46,192 nucleotides of DNA, from positions 1-46,192 of the forward strand of contig JAHEXZ010000042.1 of NCBI GenBank assembly GCA_023251835.1. Reading direction: 5' to 3'. Positions within the stretch are counted from its first letter, which is position 1, and each line of letters begins with the position of its first letter. This stretch comes from Bacteroidota bacterium (GTDB lineage Bacteria > Bacteroidota > Bacteroidia > 2-12-FULL-35-15). Below the pieces are notes generated by a model. It was given only the letters and a program-made list of their open reading frames with translations, had not been told where the DNA came from and did not search any database. The position numbers and the translations under genes were made by a program. Shown here piece by piece: positions 1-8,061 of this stretch.

Positions 1-524
1 TTTAAGTATTCATTGGTTTTTTCTTCAATGTACTTTAAATGTCTTTCTACCTTTTTAGGATTGTAATTATTTTTTTTGCTATTGTGTGCACGCATCTTTG
101 TTCCATCAACAGCCACTGTTCTACCTGAGATCAAATCCGCATCTTTTAAAAAACTAACAAACAACTTGAATGTATTTCTTAATGAAGGAGGGTTCTCTTT
201 TCTGAAATCGGCAATACTGTGATAGTTTGGAATAAGCTTGCAAACAAGCCATTGAAGCTCAATATTACGCATACACTCCTTTTCTAGTCTCCGGCTGCTT
301 CTGATACCATTCAGATACCCGTAGAAATAGATCTTTAAAAATACTTTGGGATCAAATGAAGGACGGCCCTCATTTTTAACTTCTTTGATCTTAAATCCAA
401 GTTTGGACAAATCGAGCTTCTCTACAAAAGCTTCAATCAAACGAACTGAATTATCCTTTTCTATTAAATCATCAAGACTTGTGAATTCAAGCTGATTTCG
501 GCTGGTACTAATAATGTGCTGCAT
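1..524 (-). CDS. IS1182-like transposase, N-terminal part (cut by window edge)
   Basis: This reads as the first 174 residues of an IS1182/IS5-superfamily transposase. The frame is open from an ATG at 524 to the window edge. Residues about 55-115 look like the DUF772 domain of these enzymes (FDPKVFLKIYFYGYLNG, then IADFRKEN). The segment VAVDGTKMRAHNS around D140 is the expected first catalytic Asp of the DDE triad. The remaining DDE residues and one IS end lie outside the window. The transposase runs out of the window, away from the cassette-like gene at 659, so the inner IS end should lie between about 525 and 598. I could not identify its terminal repeat there. Family assignment is from recognition of the motif pattern; whether the element is intact cannot be judged. 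Confidence 0.85.
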   Translation of the reverse strand, partial: MQHIISTSRNQLEFTSLDDLIEKDNSVRLIEAFVEKLDLSKLGFKIKEVKNEGRPSFDPKVFLKIYFYGYLNGIRSSRRLEKECMRNIELQWLVCKLIPNYHSIADFRKENPPSLRNTFKLFVSFLKDADLISGRTVAVDGTKMRAHNSKKNNYNPKKVERHLKYIEEKTNEYL

Positions 525-598
525 ACTGGAATTTTTAAATGCAAAAGAAATAATTTGTTCCTTACTTATTTTGTATATTTATTACTAGTTTTAAATAG

Positions 599-629
599 CA
601 GAATGTGAATTATGTTTTTTCACACTCTG
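599..629. repeat. Stem-loop next to cassette-like boundary
   Basis: CAGAATGTGAA (599-609) pairs with TTCACACTCTG (619-629) with one mismatch, giving a hairpin with a 9-base loop. It lies 2 bases before the GTTAGCGG boundary repeat at 632. The position recalls the folded arm of an attC site, but it is shorter than typical attC sites and part of it may have been lost when the neighbouring IS inserted. Confidence 0.5.
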
Positions 630-631
630 AC

Positions 632-646
632 GTTAGCGGTAATTAT
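632..646 (+). repeat. Left copy of 15-bp inverted repeat framing the small ORF
   Basis: GTTAGCGGTAATTAT matches the reverse complement of 1162-1176 (GTTAGCGGTAGTTAT) at 14 of 15 positions. The pair encloses just one gene, as the ends of an integron gene cassette do. The core does not fit the canonical GTTRRRY consensus exactly, so the resemblance to an integron boundary is inference. Confidence 0.7.
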
Positions 647-658
647 AAAAAGACATCA

Positions 659-1165
659 ATGCGACAATTATCATTTTTAATTTTGACTTTTTTTCTATAC
701 ACAGATTGTTTCGGACAGCGAAAGAGTAATAATGATAATATTCGTTCCTTGTTTATCCAAACTGAATATCAATTTTTAAAATATGACTACTTGACCTTTG
801 GGCTTGGCTTTCAACCAAAAAGAACTTTGCTTCAAGCGGAACGAAGACACTCAAAATATTCGTTTGTTGGTTGGACTATTAATTATAGTAAAAAACTTGA
901 AAATGCTGACTGGGGTGCTTCAATTCAGACAATTTTATATACATCGACCGCTGACGGACCATTTGGTATTGGACTTGAAGGGAACTATAAATCTGTAAAC
1001 AACACAGACCATTTTTGTTTCAAGCCACTCATTGGGCTTTCATTTCCTTTTGTAAGTATAATGTATGCATATAACTTCGACTTCTATAAAATTAAAGCAG
1101 ACAGAATTAATCAACATGAACTCATTTTAGGACTGCGACTCGCAATTCTAAGACAAAAGAAATAA
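659..1165 (+). CDS. Small secreted or outer-membrane protein of unknown function
   Basis: The product is 168 residues. An ATG at 605 would give 186 residues, but the ATG at 659 begins a clean signal peptide (MRQLSFLILTFFLY, cleavage likely after CFGQ), and the upstream ATG lies inside the hairpin and boundary repeat, so I chose 659. The mature part is rich in alternating aromatic and polar residues (FLKYDYLTFGLGFQ, WGASIQTILY, LIGLSFPF) and ends ELILGLRLAIL, a pattern compatible with a small beta-barrel or beta-rich envelope protein. No family was recognised. It is a single gene between inverted 15-bp repeats, as in a mobile cassette. The stop codon at 1163-1165 lies inside the right repeat. 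Confidence 0.7.
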   Translation: MRQLSFLILTFFLYTDCFGQRKSNNDNIRSLFIQTEYQFLKYDYLTFGLGFQPKRTLLQAERRHSKYSFVGWTINYSKKLENADWGASIQTILYTSTADGPFGIGLEGNYKSVNNTDHFCFKPLIGLSFPFVSIMYAYNFDFYKIKADRINQHELILGLRLAILRQKK

Positions 1166-1176
1166 CTACCGCTAAC
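1162..1176 (-). repeat. Right copy of 15-bp inverted repeat framing the small ORF
   Basis: ATAACTACCGCTAAC is the inverted partner of 632-646 with one mismatch. It overlaps the stop codon of the enclosed gene and is directly followed by the stem-loop at 1182-1225. The CCGCTAAC core recurs near 8078-8085, next to another small accessory gene pair. Confidence 0.7.
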
Positions 1177-1181
1177 ATATA

Positions 1182-1225
1182 AGGATTAAACGAAGAGTAG
1201 CGCAGCGGAACTTCGATTTAATCCT
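1182..1225. repeat. attC-like stem-loop with a bulged base
   Basis: AGGATTAAACGAAG (1182-1195) pairs with CTTCGATTTAATCCT (1211-1225) as a 14-bp stem with one unpaired T in the right arm and a 15-base loop. A long imperfect palindrome with an extrahelical base, set between CGCTAAC at 1170-1176 and GCGTTAATG at 1244-1252, is the general layout of an attC recombination site. No integron integrase is in the window, and the core triplets are not canonical. Confidence 0.5.
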
Positions 1226-1249
1226 GTGTTCAACACGGGCTTTGCGTTA

Positions 1250-1498
1250 ATGGGTGGACAGACAAACAAGAAAAATCAACCGACTACAGCTATTACAATA
1301 ACTACATTAAAGAAAAAACTTATTGGGAATTGGGTTGCTAATACAGATTTGTATTCGATTGAAACAGGCGATACTATTCACTTTGAAAAAACAAAATACA
1401 ATTATGATTTATACACTTGGGGGAAATATCCATCAGGAATAGAATTTAAATCAGATCAGCCCGCTAAAACAAACATTTGTGCTTCGTATGAACTTTAG
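1250..1498 (+). pseudogene. Truncated small gene, lipocalin-like fragment
   Basis: The frame is open for 82 codons from the ATG at 1250; an in-frame ATG at 1226 lies inside the repeat region. Residues about 24-55 (KKLIGNWVANTDLYS, GDTIHFEKTKYNYDLYTWG) look like the first strands of small lipocalin-like proteins, which open with a G-x-W motif, but the product stops well short of the roughly 120-150 residues usual for them. There is no signal peptide. It starts immediately after the attC-like structure and probably represents a cassette gene that has lost its 3' half. A genuine small protein cannot be excluded. Confidence 0.4.
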
Positions 1499-1546
1499 TG
1501 CTAAAAATCCCGTCCTTTGCCAAGCCGCTGGAAACATAAGCACCTC

Positions 1547-2857
1547 CTAAAACAATCCTTTATTAAGAGCCAAAAGCGTATCTTTTTTCAATTTTGTATC
1601 CACCAGAATTGAAATATTGTTCTCACTGCCCCCATAAGAAATCATACGAATCGGGATGCTCTTCAATGCTTCGAAAATACGTAATGCATAACCTTGTTTG
1701 TTGGCAGAAAAATCACCTACTATACAAACAATTGTTTGATCGGTATCCACCTCAACACTGCAAAATTCCTGTAATTCTTTTCTTACAGCATCCAGGTGCT
1801 TTGTATTATCAATTGTTAATGAAACAGCCACCTCTGAAGTGGTAATCATGTCGATAGGTGTTTTATAGCGCTCAAAAATTTCAAATACGGAACGTAAAAA
1901 ACCATAAGCGAGCAACATCCTGCCTGATTTTATCTTAATTGCTGTAATACCATCTTTTGCAGCAACAGCTTTAATACTATCTCCTGATACTTTTGATGTT
2001 ATAACAGTTCCTTTTGCATGCGGCTGCATTGTATTTAACAACCGAACCGGAATATTACGTGTTTGTGCAGGTAAAATACAGGTTGGATGTAATATTTTAG
2101 CGCCAAAATAGGCCAACTCAGCAGCTTCATCAAAAGAAAGTTCGGCAATAGGGTAGGTTTTATCTACTATCCTTGGATCATTATTGTGCATACCATCAAT
2201 ATCAGTCCATATTTGTATTTCGTCAGATTGGATAGTTGCCCCAATAATCGTAGCCGTATAATCGCTACCCCCGCGTTTTAAATTGTCAATTTCACCAAAA
2301 GCATTACGGCAAATATACCCCTGAGTAATAAATAATTTTTTACCCGGATATTTAGCAAGTTCTGGTTTTATGTAGGTTTCAATGTATTTCAGATCGGGTT
2401 CTTCATTTTCATTTATACGCATAAAATTAAGAGCCGGAAACAGAACAGAATCAACACCAATTTCAGTTAAATAGTAGTGAAACAAAGCCGTTGATAGTAA
2501 TTCTCCCTGAGCCAGTATTGCACGCTCTTCATTTATGGTAAACAAATCCATTGTAAATGAACGCAAATAGGTGAAGTGGGAATCAATCAGTTCTTGTCCT
2601 TTTTGTGTAGCGCTATCTGTTGTATACAGTTGTTTTACAACATCTTTGTATTTATTCTCTAATGCATCAATTAGCTTTTTTGCTTTATTATGTTCCCTGG
2701 CATATAAAGCGTCTGCAATCTCAACCAAATTGTTGGTTGTGCCACTCATAGCCGACAGTACAACAATTTTAGGTACACCATCGTTAATCAATTGTACCAA
2801 AGCTTTCATACGTTCTGCTGAACCTACTGATGTTCCACCGAATTTTAAAACTCTCAT
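1547..2857 (-). CDS. lysC: Aspartate kinase (aspartokinase III type)
   Basis: It phosphorylates L-aspartate with ATP, the first step toward lysine, threonine, methionine and diaminopimelate. The 436-residue length fits monofunctional LysC. The start at 2857 gives MRVLKFGGTSVGSAERM, the nucleotide-binding KFGGTSVG motif at its usual distance from the N terminus; a GTG start at 2884 would add nine unconserved residues. The kinase domain (to about residue 285) contains GGSDYTATIIGA and IWTDIDGMHNNDPRIV, the substrate-binding segment. Two ACT-type regulatory domains follow (about 300-436; ITTSEVAVSLTID is typical), so feedback control by lysine is likely. It is transcribed alone, divergently from the gldFG gene, with a likely -7 element at 2932-2939. 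Confidence 0.95.
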   Translation of the reverse strand: MRVLKFGGTSVGSAERMKALVQLINDGVPKIVVLSAMSGTTNNLVEIADALYAREHNKAKKLIDALENKYKDVVKQLYTTDSATQKGQELIDSHFTYLRSFTMDLFTINEERAILAQGELLSTALFHYYLTEIGVDSVLFPALNFMRINENEEPDLKYIETYIKPELAKYPGKKLFITQGYICRNAFGEIDNLKRGGSDYTATIIGATIQSDEIQIWTDIDGMHNNDPRIVDKTYPIAELSFDEAAELAYFGAKILHPTCILPAQTRNIPVRLLNTMQPHAKGTVITSKVSGDSIKAVAAKDGITAIKIKSGRMLLAYGFLRSVFEIFERYKTPIDMITTSEVAVSLTIDNTKHLDAVRKELQEFCSVEVDTDQTIVCIVGDFSANKQGYALRIFEALKSIPIRMISYGGSENNISILVDTKLKKDTLLALNKGLF

Positions 2858-2931
2858 CTCGTAATACTTAACACTTTTTAACACTGATGCCGGGTAAAAT
2901 TATATCCCATCACGTATTTTTATCCTGGCTT

Positions 2932-2939
2932 CAAAAGTA
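2932..2939 (-). promoter_or_regulatory. Probable -7 promoter element of lysC
   Basis: On the minus strand this reads TACTTTTG, an exact match to the Bacteroidota -7 consensus TAnnTTTG, 75 bases before the aspartate kinase start. No convincing TTTG -33 box was found at the expected distance, so confidence is limited. Confidence 0.4.
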
Positions 2940-2999
2940 GCCATAAAAAGGAAAACATCGTTGATATTGTTTATAAAATAGTATTTTCGTAGTCTGTTT

Positions 3000-5471
3000 A
3001 TGTTTACACTCTTAAAAAAGGAAATACGCAGTTTTTTAAGTTCCCTGGTTGGTTATATTGCCATCACTGTTTTTTTATTGGTAATCAGTCTTTTTTTATG
3101 GGTTTTACAAACGGACTCCAATATATTAGATAATGGTTATGCCAATATAGACCCACTTTTCATTATTGCTCCCTGGGTATTTCTGTTTTTAATTCCTGCT
3201 ATCACCATGCGTTCATTTGCTGATGAAAAAAAGGCCGGAACCATTGAGTTATTACTTACCAGGCCACTTACCGATCTTCAGATTATTTTATCAAAATATT
3301 TTGCAGGATTTCTATTGGTGTTGTTTTCATTGTTGCCAACCTTAATTTATTATTATTCAGTACATAAGTTGGGCAGCCCGGTTGGGAATATTGATACCGG
3401 AGGTATGTGGGGCTCATATATTGGTTTACTTTTTTTGGGTGCTGCTTTTGTAGCTATTGGCATTTTTGCTTCGGCAATCACTGACAACCAGGTAGTATCC
3501 TTTATCCTTGCCCTATTCCTTTGCTTTTTCACGTATACCGGATTTGATTATATGGCTTCTTTCGCTTTTTTTGGAAAGGTGGATACTATTATTCAGGCTT
3601 TGGGAATCAACCATCATTATATTTCCATGAGTCGTGGTGTTATTGATACGCGTGATATTATTTATTTTTTAAGTTTAATAGCATTGTTCATTCTGACAAC
3701 AAGAACAGTGTTGGAAAGTAGAAAATGGGAGTCCCTCTCGCCTCCGAAGAAGAAGAGCACAATAGCTTCAATCTTTATCTCCCCTTTGGGGAGGTCTGGC
3801 TGGGCTTCTATGCTATCATTGATTTTAGCAGTAATCATTCTGGTGCTGTCAAACTTTTTGGGATCTTTCGTCTTTCATCGTTTTGATCTTACTTCCGAAA
3901 AACGTTATACATTATCTGATGCAACAAAAAAATTATTAGGCCAATTAAATGATGTAGTATATGTAAAGGTTTATTTAGAAGGAGAATTTCCTGCGGGCTT
4001 CAAGCACTTGCGTGATGAAACCAGGGAAATGCTGGATGAATTCAGAATTTATTCTAACGATAATATTGAATATGAATTTATCAACCCAAACGAAAACCCG
4101 GATAAAAAACAGCAGGATGAAATTTACAGACAGCTTTATAAAAAGGGGTTACAACCTACCAATCTGGAAATAAAAGAAGAAAGCGGAATATCACAACAAA
4201 TCATATTTCCTGGTGCAATTGTATCGCACAAAGGCCGTGAGCTGCCCTGGCAGCTATTAAAAACCGGCATTGGTCAGTCACCGGAATCGCAATTAAACAA
4301 TTCTGTTCAGGCATTAGAATATGAATTTGCCAGTTGTATCCGCAATTTAACAACTGCTATAAAACCACAAATTGGAATTGTTGAAGGACATGGAGAACTT
4401 GATACACTTGCCCTTAAAGACATCAGGGAAGCATTAAGTGAATTTTACTTTCTGAAGCAGGTAAAAATCAATGAACAGCTAAAAGCGCTTGAAGGATTAA
4501 AAGCCATTATCATTGCCAAGCCAGATACGGCCTTTTCTGAAAAAGATAAATTTATTATTGATCAGTATGTGATGAAAGGCGGCAAAATACTATGGGCAGT
4601 GGACCCATTGTATACAAGTATGGACAGTCTCCGTAAATCATCAAGAACAGTAGCAATACCCTATGAGTTAAAACTTGATGATCTTTTTTTTAAATATGGT
4701 GTACGTCTTAATCCTAATATGGTACTGGATTTGCAATCGTCCGCAATACCTGTAAACAAAGCATTGGCTGGTCAGCCCCCACGGTTTGAGCTGATGCCTT
4801 GGATATTTTCACCATTGTTATTACCAAACTCCAATCATCCCATAGTAAATAATCTGGATGTAATAAAAGCAGAATTTGCATCCAGCATCGATACTATTGA
4901 TGTGAAAGGTGTAAAAAAAACAATTCTTCTTCAATCTTCCAAATACTCAAAAACGTTAAATGCTCCTGTCAGAGTGGATTTACGTATGGTAAATATGACA
5001 CCGGATGAAAACCGGTTCCGGGATTCTTACCGGCCAATAGCCGTATTGTTAGAAGGCGAATTTGAATCGGTATTTAAAAACAGGATACCTCCTAAAGTGG
5101 CTACAGATAGCACTATTAATTACAAAGAAAAAGGTATAGCTACCAAAATGATTGTTATATCAGATGGTGATATTATCAGGAATGAGGTTCAATATTCTAC
5201 AGGTAAAGCTTACCCTTTGGGATACGATATTTATTCCAGGCAAACCTATGGCAATAAAAACTTTATACTGAATTGTATGAACTATCTTTGTGATGATTCC
5301 GGATTAGTCAGTGTTCGTGCAAGGGAGTTAACACTACGTCTTTTGGATAAGAAAAAATTAAAAAATGAACGGTTGAAATGGCAAATCGTGAATACCGCTT
5401 TGCCTTTGTTTACCGTGCTTATTTTTGGGATAATATATTCGGTTGTACGAAGGCGGAAGTATGCCAGATAG
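3000..5471 (+). CDS. gldFG: GldF-GldG fusion: gliding-motility ABC transporter permease plus auxiliary subunit
   Basis: This 823-residue protein joins two proteins that are separate in Flavobacterium. Residues 1-240 match GldF, an ABC-2 type permease with about six membrane helices and the segment FADEKKAGTIELLLTRPLTD. From about residue 268 it matches GldG: one helix, then the soluble ABC-transporter auxiliary domain (RFDLTSEKRYTLSD, then GIVEGHGELD), closing with a C-terminal helix (residues about 793-812) and a basic end. GldG-type proteins act with the ATPase GldA, which is not in this window. The linker (about residues 241-267) contains Lys- and Gly-rich sequence encoded by DNA with a small palindrome (CTCCCC-TTT-GGGGAG, 3779-3793), which suggests the junction acquired a repeat. 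The DUF4340 gene follows on the same strand. The start ATG at 3000 gives MFTLLKKEIRSFL, the usual GldF N terminus. Confidence 0.88.
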   Translation: MFTLLKKEIRSFLSSLVGYIAITVFLLVISLFLWVLQTDSNILDNGYANIDPLFIIAPWVFLFLIPAITMRSFADEKKAGTIELLLTRPLTDLQIILSKYFAGFLLVLFSLLPTLIYYYSVHKLGSPVGNIDTGGMWGSYIGLLFLGAAFVAIGIFASAITDNQVVSFILALFLCFFTYTGFDYMASFAFFGKVDTIIQALGINHHYISMSRGVIDTRDIIYFLSLIALFILTTRTVLESRKWESLSPPKKKSTIASIFISPLGRSGWASMLSLILAVIILVLSNFLGSFVFHRFDLTSEKRYTLSDATKKLLGQLNDVVYVKVYLEGEFPAGFKHLRDETREMLDEFRIYSNDNIEYEFINPNENPDKKQQDEIYRQLYKKGLQPTNLEIKEESGISQQIIFPGAIVSHKGRELPWQLLKTGIGQSPESQLNNSVQALEYEFASCIRNLTTAIKPQIGIVEGHGELDTLALKDIREALSEFYFLKQVKINEQLKALEGLKAIIIAKPDTAFSEKDKFIIDQYVMKGGKILWAVDPLYTSMDSLRKSSRTVAIPYELKLDDLFFKYGVRLNPNMVLDLQSSAIPVNKALAGQPPRFELMPWIFSPLLLPNSNHPIVNNLDVIKAEFASSIDTIDVKGVKKTILLQSSKYSKTLNAPVRVDLRMVNMTPDENRFRDSYRPIAVLLEGEFESVFKNRIPPKVATDSTINYKEKGIATKMIVISDGDIIRNEVQYSTGKAYPLGYDIYSRQTYGNKNFILNCMNYLCDDSGLVSVRARELTLRLLDKKKLKNERLKWQIVNTALPLFTVLIFGIIYSVVRRRKYAR

Positions 5472-5473
5472 CT

Positions 5474-5580
5474 TTTTATACTGAATTTGCTAAAGCAAAA
5501 GCGGTTAGATTCAGTAATACTGATTGAATGAGTTTGCCCCAACAAGTGTCCAGACAAACTCATTCTGCCGAAGTATAATA
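5474..5580 (-). repeat. Two-hairpin dispersed repeat, copy A
   Basis: This intergenic block matches 32941-33046 in opposite orientation over about 105 bases. It contains two hairpins: TACTGAAT/ATTCAGTA (5479-5486 and 5509-5516) and a perfect 11-bp stem GAATGAGTTTG/CAAACTCATTC (5526-5536 and 5555-5565). It lies between gldFG and the DUF4340 gene, inside what would be one transcript. Confidence 0.8.
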
Positions 5581-5590
5581 CAAAGTAGAC

Positions 5591-6640
5591 ATGAAAAAAA
5601 ACAGAATTGCAATTATTTTAGTTATTGTTTTAGCTTCTGCCTCATTTTGGTTTGTCATTAATCGTAAAAGTGGAACTATTAAACCTACTCTGCGCGATTT
5701 TGCTGTTGCAGACACCGCATCCATTACCAAGATATTTTTAGCAGATAAAAATGGCAATACGATTACCCTGGAACGTCAACCTGGTACACAATGGATTGTT
5801 AACGGAAAATATACAGTCCGGCCGGATGCCATACAGATGCTGCTAACAACAATAAAAAAGATTGATGTAAAAGAACCTGTCGGAAAAAATGCACAGGACA
5901 ATGTAATAAAACGTTTGGCAGCAAAGGCCGTTAAATGTGAAATTTATCAAAACAACGAGCTTACAAAAGCCTATTACGTGGGCACCGAAACCCCGGATCA
6001 AACGGGAACCTATATGATTCTAATTGATCCGGAAACCATGAAACCTTCTGCAAAAGCCTTTATTACATATATTCCCGGTTTTGAAGGTTACCTTACTACC
6101 CGTTATTTTACGGAAGAAAATGGCTGGAGAGACCGTACCGTTTTTCATTACATTCCAACAGAAATCAAGTCTGTAAAGCTGGAAGCTCCTGCTAATCCGG
6201 AACAAAATTATGAACTTACTGTATCGGGCGAAAACAATTACAAGGTAAAGAGACTGACAGATAATAAACCCTTGGATGATTTGGATACCCTGGCTTTAAA
6301 GCAGTATTTATCTTACTTTCAGCAGCTCAACTTTGAAGGCTTTGAAGCAGAAATAACCCAACAACAAATAGATTCTGTATTAAAAACCAAACCGTTAAAT
6401 ATACTTACCGTCACAAACAATAAAGGACAAAGCAATAAAGTAACTTTTTATACACGTAACAATTTGAAAAAAGTGTTGGATGAAGATGGTAATCCATTGC
6501 CTTTTGATCCTGTTCGTTTGGATGCGCTTCTTAATAATGGGAAGGATTTTGTAATGTTGCAATATTTTGTATTTGGTAAAGTGCTGCCTCCGGTTGATTA
6601 CTTCCGAAAAAAAAGTGTTCCCGGTAACTCGCGTTCCTGA
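5591..6640 (+). CDS. DUF4340 domain-containing membrane-anchored protein
   Basis: The product is 349 residues, with an N-terminal membrane anchor (residues about 5-23, RIAIILVIVLASASFWFVI) followed by a soluble extracytoplasmic part. The pattern of an alpha/beta repeat with VADTASITKIFLADKNG, then LERQPGTQWIVNGKY and AYYVGTETPDQTGTYM, is what is seen in DUF4340 proteins. These are frequently encoded next to gldG-like auxiliary genes, as here. The biochemical role is unknown; I infer a part in the same envelope ABC system. The gene is 119 bases downstream of gldFG, separated by a two-hairpin repeat, and is followed by a terminator-like hairpin at 6682-6710. Confidence 0.8.
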   Translation: MKKNRIAIILVIVLASASFWFVINRKSGTIKPTLRDFAVADTASITKIFLADKNGNTITLERQPGTQWIVNGKYTVRPDAIQMLLTTIKKIDVKEPVGKNAQDNVIKRLAAKAVKCEIYQNNELTKAYYVGTETPDQTGTYMILIDPETMKPSAKAFITYIPGFEGYLTTRYFTEENGWRDRTVFHYIPTEIKSVKLEAPANPEQNYELTVSGENNYKVKRLTDNKPLDDLDTLALKQYLSYFQQLNFEGFEAEITQQQIDSVLKTKPLNILTVTNNKGQSNKVTFYTRNNLKKVLDEDGNPLPFDPVRLDALLNNGKDFVMLQYFVFGKVLPPVDYFRKKSVPGNSRS

Positions 6641-6681
6641 TAAAAGTTGGTTATCATTCTTTTTTATTCACTAAAAAACAC

Positions 6682-6710
6682 AAAAAAACCTGTAAACAGG
6701 ACTTTTTTTT
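6682..6710 (+). terminator. Rho-independent terminator after the DUF4340 gene
   Basis: CCTGT-AA-ACAGG (6689-6700) is flanked by a run of seven A upstream and eight T downstream. The short stem with long A and T tracts can act in either direction; here it ends the gldFG-DUF4340 transcript before dnaN. Confidence 0.75.
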
Positions 6711-6770
6711 GTTAAAAAGTCGGTTAATACTAAATTATAAAACACATTCTGTTTTTTTACTCAAATGAGC

Positions 6771-6778
6771 TATATTTG
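6771..6778 (+). promoter_or_regulatory. -7 promoter element of dnaN
   Basis: TATATTTG fits the Bacteroidota consensus TAnnTTTG. It lies 84 bases before the dnaN start, in a region that follows the upstream terminator. The -33 box is not clear. Confidence 0.55.
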
Positions 6779-6812
6779 CCCTGCTATTTATAAAATAGTA
6801 AAAAAACGTAAG

Positions 6813-6833
6813 ATGCTGAAACACGTTCAGCAT
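6813..6833. repeat. Short palindromic repeat ATGCTGAA...TTCAGCAT, copy 1
   Basis: An 8-bp inverted repeat ATGCTGAA/TTCAGCAT with a 5-base spacer lies in the dnaN leader. A nearly identical copy is at 17771-17791, also upstream of a gene. The unit resembles the core of a palindrome widespread in Bacteroidota intergenic regions. Confidence 0.65.
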
Positions 6834-6862
6834 AAACTTAGAACACTTAACTTTTTGAATAT

Positions 6863-7984
6863 ATGAAATTTATAGTTTCCAGCTCTTCTTTGTTAAAACA
6901 GCTTCAAGCCATCAGTGGAGTGCTTAGCTCTAACAATGCACTACCTATTTTAGATAATTTTTTATTCGAAATAGATAAAAATCAACTAAAAATTTCAGCA
7001 TCTGACCTGGAAACTACCATGACAACAATTATTGGTGTGGAGTCAAAAGATACAGGAACTATTGCTGTACCGGCAAAACTGTTGTCAGACACCCTTAAAA
7101 CTTTTGCTGACCAGCCTTTAACATTTAGTATTGATGATGCTAAATTTGGGATAGAAATTATTTCCGACTACGGTAAGTACAAACTTACAGGCCATAATGG
7201 AAATGAATTTCCAAAGCTGCCAAGTATTGAATCAGCTTCATCACTGAGCCTTGAAGCAGGTGTATTGGCCTCAGCCATTAATAAAACATTATTTGCTACC
7301 GGCAATGATGAATTACGGCCTGTAATGTCTGGTGTTTTGTGTCAGTTAGCTGCTGATAATATCACCTTTGTATCAACAGATGCACACAAGCTGGTACGTT
7401 ATCGCAGAACAGATGCAAAAGCAGAGAATGCCTCTTCCTTTATCATTCCTAAAAAACCATTGAATTTATTGAAAAATACATTGGCGGGTGTTGGTGGAAA
7501 TGTAAAAATTGAATACAACAAAACAAATGCACTATTTTCTTTTGAAAACACCACCCTGATTTGCCGGTTGATTGATGGAAAATACCCTAACTATGAAGCA
7601 GTTATACCTAAAGAAAATCCTAATAAACTCACTGTTGACCGTATTTCTTTTTTAAATTCTATCAGGCGTGTTTCTATTTTCTCCAACAAAACAACACACC
7701 AGGTGCGCCTGAGAATAGCCGGCAGCGAATTGAGTATTTCTGCCGAAGACCTTGATTTTGCAAATGAGGCGAGTGAACGTCTTACCTGCCAGTATTCCGG
7801 TGAAGATATGGAAATAGGGTTTAACTCCAGATTTTTAGCGGAGATGCTGAGCAACCTGAATGGTGAAAATGTAAATCTTGAAATGAGTGCCCCTAACCGT
7901 GCTGGCATTTTATTGCCTGCAGAAAAAGAAAATGCTGCTGAAGATGTGTTAATGCTGGTGATGCCGGTAATGCTGAATAATTAA
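6863..7984 (+). CDS. dnaN: DNA polymerase III beta sliding clamp
   Basis: At 373 residues it has the normal clamp length. It forms a homodimeric ring around DNA and holds the replicative polymerase and other repair and replication partners. Three repeated clamp folds are visible: residues about 1-120 (MKFIVSSSSLLKQLQAISGV), 128-245 (GTGNDELRPVMSGV type segment, then DAHKLVRYR) and 250-373. The signature LVMPVMLNN at the C terminus matches the conserved VMPMR-like end that lines the partner-binding pocket. It is not next to dnaA here; instead it follows the gldFG-DUF4340 pair. A -7 promoter box and a small palindrome lie in its leader. Confidence 0.97.
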   Translation: MKFIVSSSSLLKQLQAISGVLSSNNALPILDNFLFEIDKNQLKISASDLETTMTTIIGVESKDTGTIAVPAKLLSDTLKTFADQPLTFSIDDAKFGIEIISDYGKYKLTGHNGNEFPKLPSIESASSLSLEAGVLASAINKTLFATGNDELRPVMSGVLCQLAADNITFVSTDAHKLVRYRRTDAKAENASSFIIPKKPLNLLKNTLAGVGGNVKIEYNKTNALFSFENTTLICRLIDGKYPNYEAVIPKENPNKLTVDRISFLNSIRRVSIFSNKTTHQVRLRIAGSELSISAEDLDFANEASERLTCQYSGEDMEIGFNSRFLAEMLSNLNGENVNLEMSAPNRAGILLPAEKENAAEDVLMLVMPVMLNN

Positions 7985-8014
7985 AAATCTGTTTTTCCGA
8001 TAAATCGAGTAGGA

Positions 8015-8061
8015 AGATAGCCATTATTGGCTATCTGTCCTCTCACACCACCCTGCGGGTG
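8015..8061. repeat. Two consecutive hairpins after dnaN
   Basis: AGATAGCCA (8015-8023) pairs perfectly with TGGCTATCT (8028-8036). CACCC (8049-8053) pairs with GGGTG (8057-8061). They lie between the convergent dnaN and DUF2442 genes. There is no T tract, so they are not obvious intrinsic terminators; they adjoin the attC-like core at 8078. Confidence 0.55.

Noticed and set aside
599-1252. Calling the region a true integron
   Set aside because: No IntI-type integrase or attI is in the window, and the core triplets do not match the canonical attC consensus.
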